The position numbers and the translations under genes are program-made. 38,815 nucleotides of DNA from an uncultured SAR86 cluster bacterium (GTDB lineage Bacteria; Pseudomonadota; Gammaproteobacteria; Magnimaribacterales; Magnimaribacteraceae): contig CALJGK010000062.1 in assembly GCA_938075195.1 (NCBI GenBank), positions 1 through 38,815 of the forward strand, read 5' to 3'. The notes beneath the pieces are model-generated. The model worked only from the letters and a program-made list of their open reading frames with translations, was not told the origin of the DNA and did no database searches. This document shows positions 35,700 to 38,815 of this stretch, piece by piece; the first letter of the stretch is position 1, and every line of letters begins with the position of its first letter.

Positions 35700-38645
35700 A
35701 TGAAAAAAATAACATTGTTAATAATCTTTAGTTTATTAAATTCTTTCAATTTATTTTCTGCAGAAGAAGATGTTGAAGAAATAGTCATAATTGGTTCCCA
35801 GATCAAGGGAGCTAAAATTACAGGGGCTCTTCCGGTTACAGTTATCTCTTCAGAAGATATTGATGTAATTGGAGCTGCAGATGGTGACGAGCTCATTGAT
35901 AATCTTGTTGAGCAAGGAATGAATTTCTTTAATGAAAATGAGCAAGTGTCTGGTGGTGTAAATGCAGCACGTGGTGATGTGGGTGCTTATAACCTGAGAA
36001 ACATGGGTGTAGGTAATACTCTCTCTTTGCTTAATGGAAGAAGATTAGTCAACAATGCAGGTTATCAGACTGAGTATATTGGTGGTGACTTTGTACCTAC
36101 TTTAACCGTTAACACTAATTCCATTCCTGTGAATGGTCTTGATCGTCTTGAGGTCCTTAAAGATGGTGCTTCCGCTTTGTACGGTGCTGATGCTGTTGCA
36201 GGTGTTGTCAATAATGTTTTAGACAATGATTTTGTAGGAACCAGAATGCAATTTAGAAGTGGTGGAATAGAAAGCCTTGATGCCAAGGACAACACATTTA
36301 GTGTTAAACATGGCTTGGATTTAAATGGTGGAAAGACAAATGTATCTGTTTTTTTTAGTCATCGAGATAGAGATGGCATAGCTTTATCAGAAGATCCTAA
36401 ATGGGCGATTGGGGATTATAGATATAACTATCCTGGTGGAAAAGAAGCATACGATGCATCAGTATGGTCTTCAGATACAAACTTAAGAAATTTATACACT
36501 TATCAAATGCCTCAACTTGATATGAGTGGAACGGCTGGCTTTACTGATAGCAGAGGAGAAACTCAATTGGTAGCAACGGGACACCCTGGTTGTTTAAGAA
36601 CAGGGGCTATAGATTCAGGGTTCGGTTCATGCCTCGTTCCCGATTTTGAAACACGAACCATAAATACAGGAGCCGCTCCTCAAATGCTTAGAGATTATAG
36701 AGGTGACCTGGAGAGAACTAATTTATTCGTCTATATCAATCATGAACTAGACAATGGAAACGACTTCTTCTCAGAAATATCTATGTACTCAGCAGAATCG
36801 GAAAGACAAGACAATAATGGCTCTTTCCCTGCAGGAAATATAGCTATTGCAAGTGATTATTATTGGTCGCAACAAATCCCAGGTATGGAAGGGAAAAAAT
36901 TGAGAATAGATGGATGGAGACCTAATACTCTTCCTAGAACTGTTAACGTAGATAAAGATAGTTACAGATTCTTAGCAGGGTTAAGAGGAACAACTGACTC
37001 AAATTGGGATTGGGAAACAGCTTTAGTTTTTTCTAAGTCTGAATCAAGTGATGCTACTAGTAATAGAATTAATTTAAATGCACTTAAAACAGAATTAAAC
37101 AGTACTGATTCTTCTGCTTTTAATATCTATAATCCTGATTTCTCAGCGAATAATAGTCAAAATATATTAGCAGTTATTAACAGAGATGATGAAAGTGAAC
37201 TCACAATGTTCGACGTTAAATTTAGCAATGATAATATTTTGGAACTTCCTGCTGGGCCTGTAGGAGCACTAATAGGGTTTGAGTATAGAGAGGAAACTTA
37301 TTCTGATGATAGGGACCCTTTACTTGATGGAACTATACCTTTCAATACAGATTCTAGTTTAGCAACAAATACGCATCCTTACAGATCTGCTGTTATGGGT
37401 TCAAGCGCTACAGAAGATGTGTATGGAGAAAAAGAAGTTAATTCAATTTTTGCTGAATTCCAAATTCCTCTAACAGAGAAAATTAATGCTCAACTGGCTT
37501 TAAGACACGAAGATTTCTCTGACTCTAAGTCAGCTACTGTAGGAAAATTTGCTTTAGGCTATGAAGTTAATAACTCATTATTCCTTAGAGCATCAGCTTC
37601 AACTGCCTTTAGAGCTCCTAACTTGGTTCAAGTGAATCAGTTAAGAGTTGCAAGAACTGGAACTAGAATAGACTCTGTAATGCAATATGTTGCATCTGTG
37701 AATGGACTAGCTAAATCTGGAACAATTGGAGATTACGATTTTACTGTCTTACGATTTTCTGAAGGTGCTAAGGATTTAGAGCCTGAAGAATCTGATAATA
37801 CTTCATTTGGTCTAGTCCTAACCCCAGAAGCATTTGAAGGCCTGACTATTACTCTAGATGCATGGGAGATTGAAAAAGAAAATACCATAGGTTTATTCGG
37901 AAGAAATAACAACGGTGTTATGGACCTATTGCTTAGATTGCAAGCAGGTAATTCTAATTGTACAGGTGCCATAGGCAATTCAGCAGTCTCTAGAGATGAT
38001 TTATCAGACTTAGATGAAGACGAACTAGGCTATTTTGCTAATGCTGGATTATGTCCTGTAGGAAGATCACTAGTAGTTAAAGATGAATATTTAAACATGG
38101 CTACACGAACAATAGAAGGTAGAGACGCGGTAGTTTATTATGATTTTGAAACTGATCTTGGTGACTTTGCATTAACTTATGCTGATTCAAGAACTACAAC
38201 TTTTGAACAAACACCAACAGGTTCTTTTAATACTCTTCAAGCTGCTATCGATGATGGAACTCTTCCTTCTTACACAGTGCTTGATGGGTTTGGTGATTTA
38301 CTAGGAAGGGATGGTAATTACGAAAGAAAATCTTCCTTCAGAATCAACTATTCCAAAGGAAATTATGGTGCGATGATCTCTGCTCTTAAGATTGGTTCTT
38401 TCTATCAAGCTAAAATTAGCAAATCATCGGATGGATCTAAATGGATTTTACCTGCTATGACTACTGTCAATGCTTCTATTCACTATAAATTCAAATTAAT
38501 GGAGAATAATGCAAGAGTGAAGCTTGGTATTAAAAATTTAAATGACAAAAGAGCACCTTTAGCAGATGGATATAATGGATTCTTTTCTGATGTTCATTCA
38601 GACTTAGGAAGAAATTATTATCTAGACTTTAGAGTGGATTTGTAA
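35700..38645 (+). CDS. TonB-dependent receptor
   Basis: Signal peptide MKKITLLIIFSLLNSFNLFSAEED, EEIVIIGSQIKGAK, plug motifs (YNLRNMGVGNTLSLLNGRRLV...DGASALYGADAVAGVVNNVL), barrel C-terminus. Confidence 0.93.
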   Translation: MKKITLLIIFSLLNSFNLFSAEEDVEEIVIIGSQIKGAKITGALPVTVISSEDIDVIGAADGDELIDNLVEQGMNFFNENEQVSGGVNAARGDVGAYNLRNMGVGNTLSLLNGRRLVNNAGYQTEYIGGDFVPTLTVNTNSIPVNGLDRLEVLKDGASALYGADAVAGVVNNVLDNDFVGTRMQFRSGGIESLDAKDNTFSVKHGLDLNGGKTNVSVFFSHRDRDGIALSEDPKWAIGDYRYNYPGGKEAYDASVWSSDTNLRNLYTYQMPQLDMSGTAGFTDSRGETQLVATGHPGCLRTGAIDSGFGSCLVPDFETRTINTGAAPQMLRDYRGDLERTNLFVYINHELDNGNDFFSEISMYSAESERQDNNGSFPAGNIAIASDYYWSQQIPGMEGKKLRIDGWRPNTLPRTVNVDKDSYRFLAGLRGTTDSNWDWETALVFSKSESSDATSNRINLNALKTELNSTDSSAFNIYNPDFSANNSQNILAVINRDDESELTMFDVKFSNDNILELPAGPVGALIGFEYREETYSDDRDPLLDGTIPFNTDSSLATNTHPYRSAVMGSSATEDVYGEKEVNSIFAEFQIPLTEKINAQLALRHEDFSDSKSATVGKFALGYEVNNSLFLRASASTAFRAPNLVQVNQLRVARTGTRIDSVMQYVASVNGLAKSGTIGDYDFTVLRFSEGAKDLEPEESDNTSFGLVLTPEAFEGLTITLDAWEIEKENTIGLFGRNNNGVMDLLLRLQAGNSNCTGAIGNSAVSRDDLSDLDEDELGYFANAGLCPVGRSLVVKDEYLNMATRTIEGRDAVVYYDFETDLGDFALTYADSRTTTFEQTPTGSFNTLQAAIDDGTLPSYTVLDGFGDLLGRDGNYERKSSFRINYSKGNYGAMISALKIGSFYQAKISKSSDGSKWILPAMTTVNASIHYKFKLMENNARVKLGIKNLNDKRAPLADGYNGFFSDVHSDLGRNYYLDFRVDL

Positions 38646-38658
38646 TTATTTAAGCTTT

Positions 38659-38690
38659 AAAAAAGGGAGCATTGCTCCCTTTTTTATTTT
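38659..38690 (+). terminator. Rho-independent terminator after the TonB-dependent receptor
   Basis: GGGAGC-ATT-GCTCCC (38665-38679) followed by TTTTTTATTTT. Confidence 0.88.
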
Positions 38691-38701
38691 AGAATTTAGA
38701 A

Positions 38702-38815
38702 ATGGCGTTTTTTACTAATAATAAAGGTTTTGTCCTAGGAGTCTTGACTGCCTTATTAGTGCTTACCCTCCCTACTCCTGAGTCACTATCAATAGAAGCA
38801 CACAGAACAGCTGCT
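38702..38815 (+). CDS. N-terminus of a DASS/SLC13-type anion:sodium symporter (truncated by window edge)
   Basis: ATG at 38702 gives MAFFTNNKGFVLGVLTALLVLTLPTPESLSIEAHRTAA, open to the end; resembles the LPTPxGLSxEAWR start of DASS transporters. Confidence 0.6.
   Translation, partial: MAFFTNNKGFVLGVLTALLVLTLPTPESLSIEAHRTAA

Noticed and set aside
1-38815. CRISPR arrays, rRNA genes or tandem repeat arrays
   Set aside because: No regularly spaced direct repeats, rRNA-like sequence or IS ends were recognised by eye.

Overview
This is a 38.8 kb low-GC chromosomal window from a streamlined Gammaproteobacterium. It looks marine and SAR86-like, but that assignment is inference only. The left part carries a housekeeping block: fabI, ppiD, hupB, lon, clpX, clpP, tig, then tRNA-His, tRNA-Arg and tRNA-Pro interleaved with accessory genes, then folD. 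The right part is catabolic/accessory: a Baeyer-Villiger-type monooxygenase, an acyl-CoA synthetase, a FabY-like ketosynthase, an ACAD + APH-kinase + small DUF6285-like trio, several SDRs, a glutamine-synthetase-like + HDAC-like + SDR operon, a patatin + M48 lipoprotein pair, and a DadA-like/LysR/TonB-receptor locus. Three TonB-dependent receptors are present, one cut by the left edge. A DASS-type transporter start is cut by the right edge. The strongest findings are: (1) a split ACAD10/11-like, Lva-like 4-hydroxyacyl-CoA kinase/dehydrogenase module adjacent to fabY and an acyl-CoA synthetase; (2) tRNA-Pro and tRNA-His ending 6 and 13 nt upstream of protein start codons, with no room for a normal leader; (3) two independent DadA-like/TonB-receptor pairings; (4) a strong terminator 15 nt before ppiD; (5) a 5'-end hairpin on hupB. 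No CRISPR array, rRNA, prophage or IS element was recognised.
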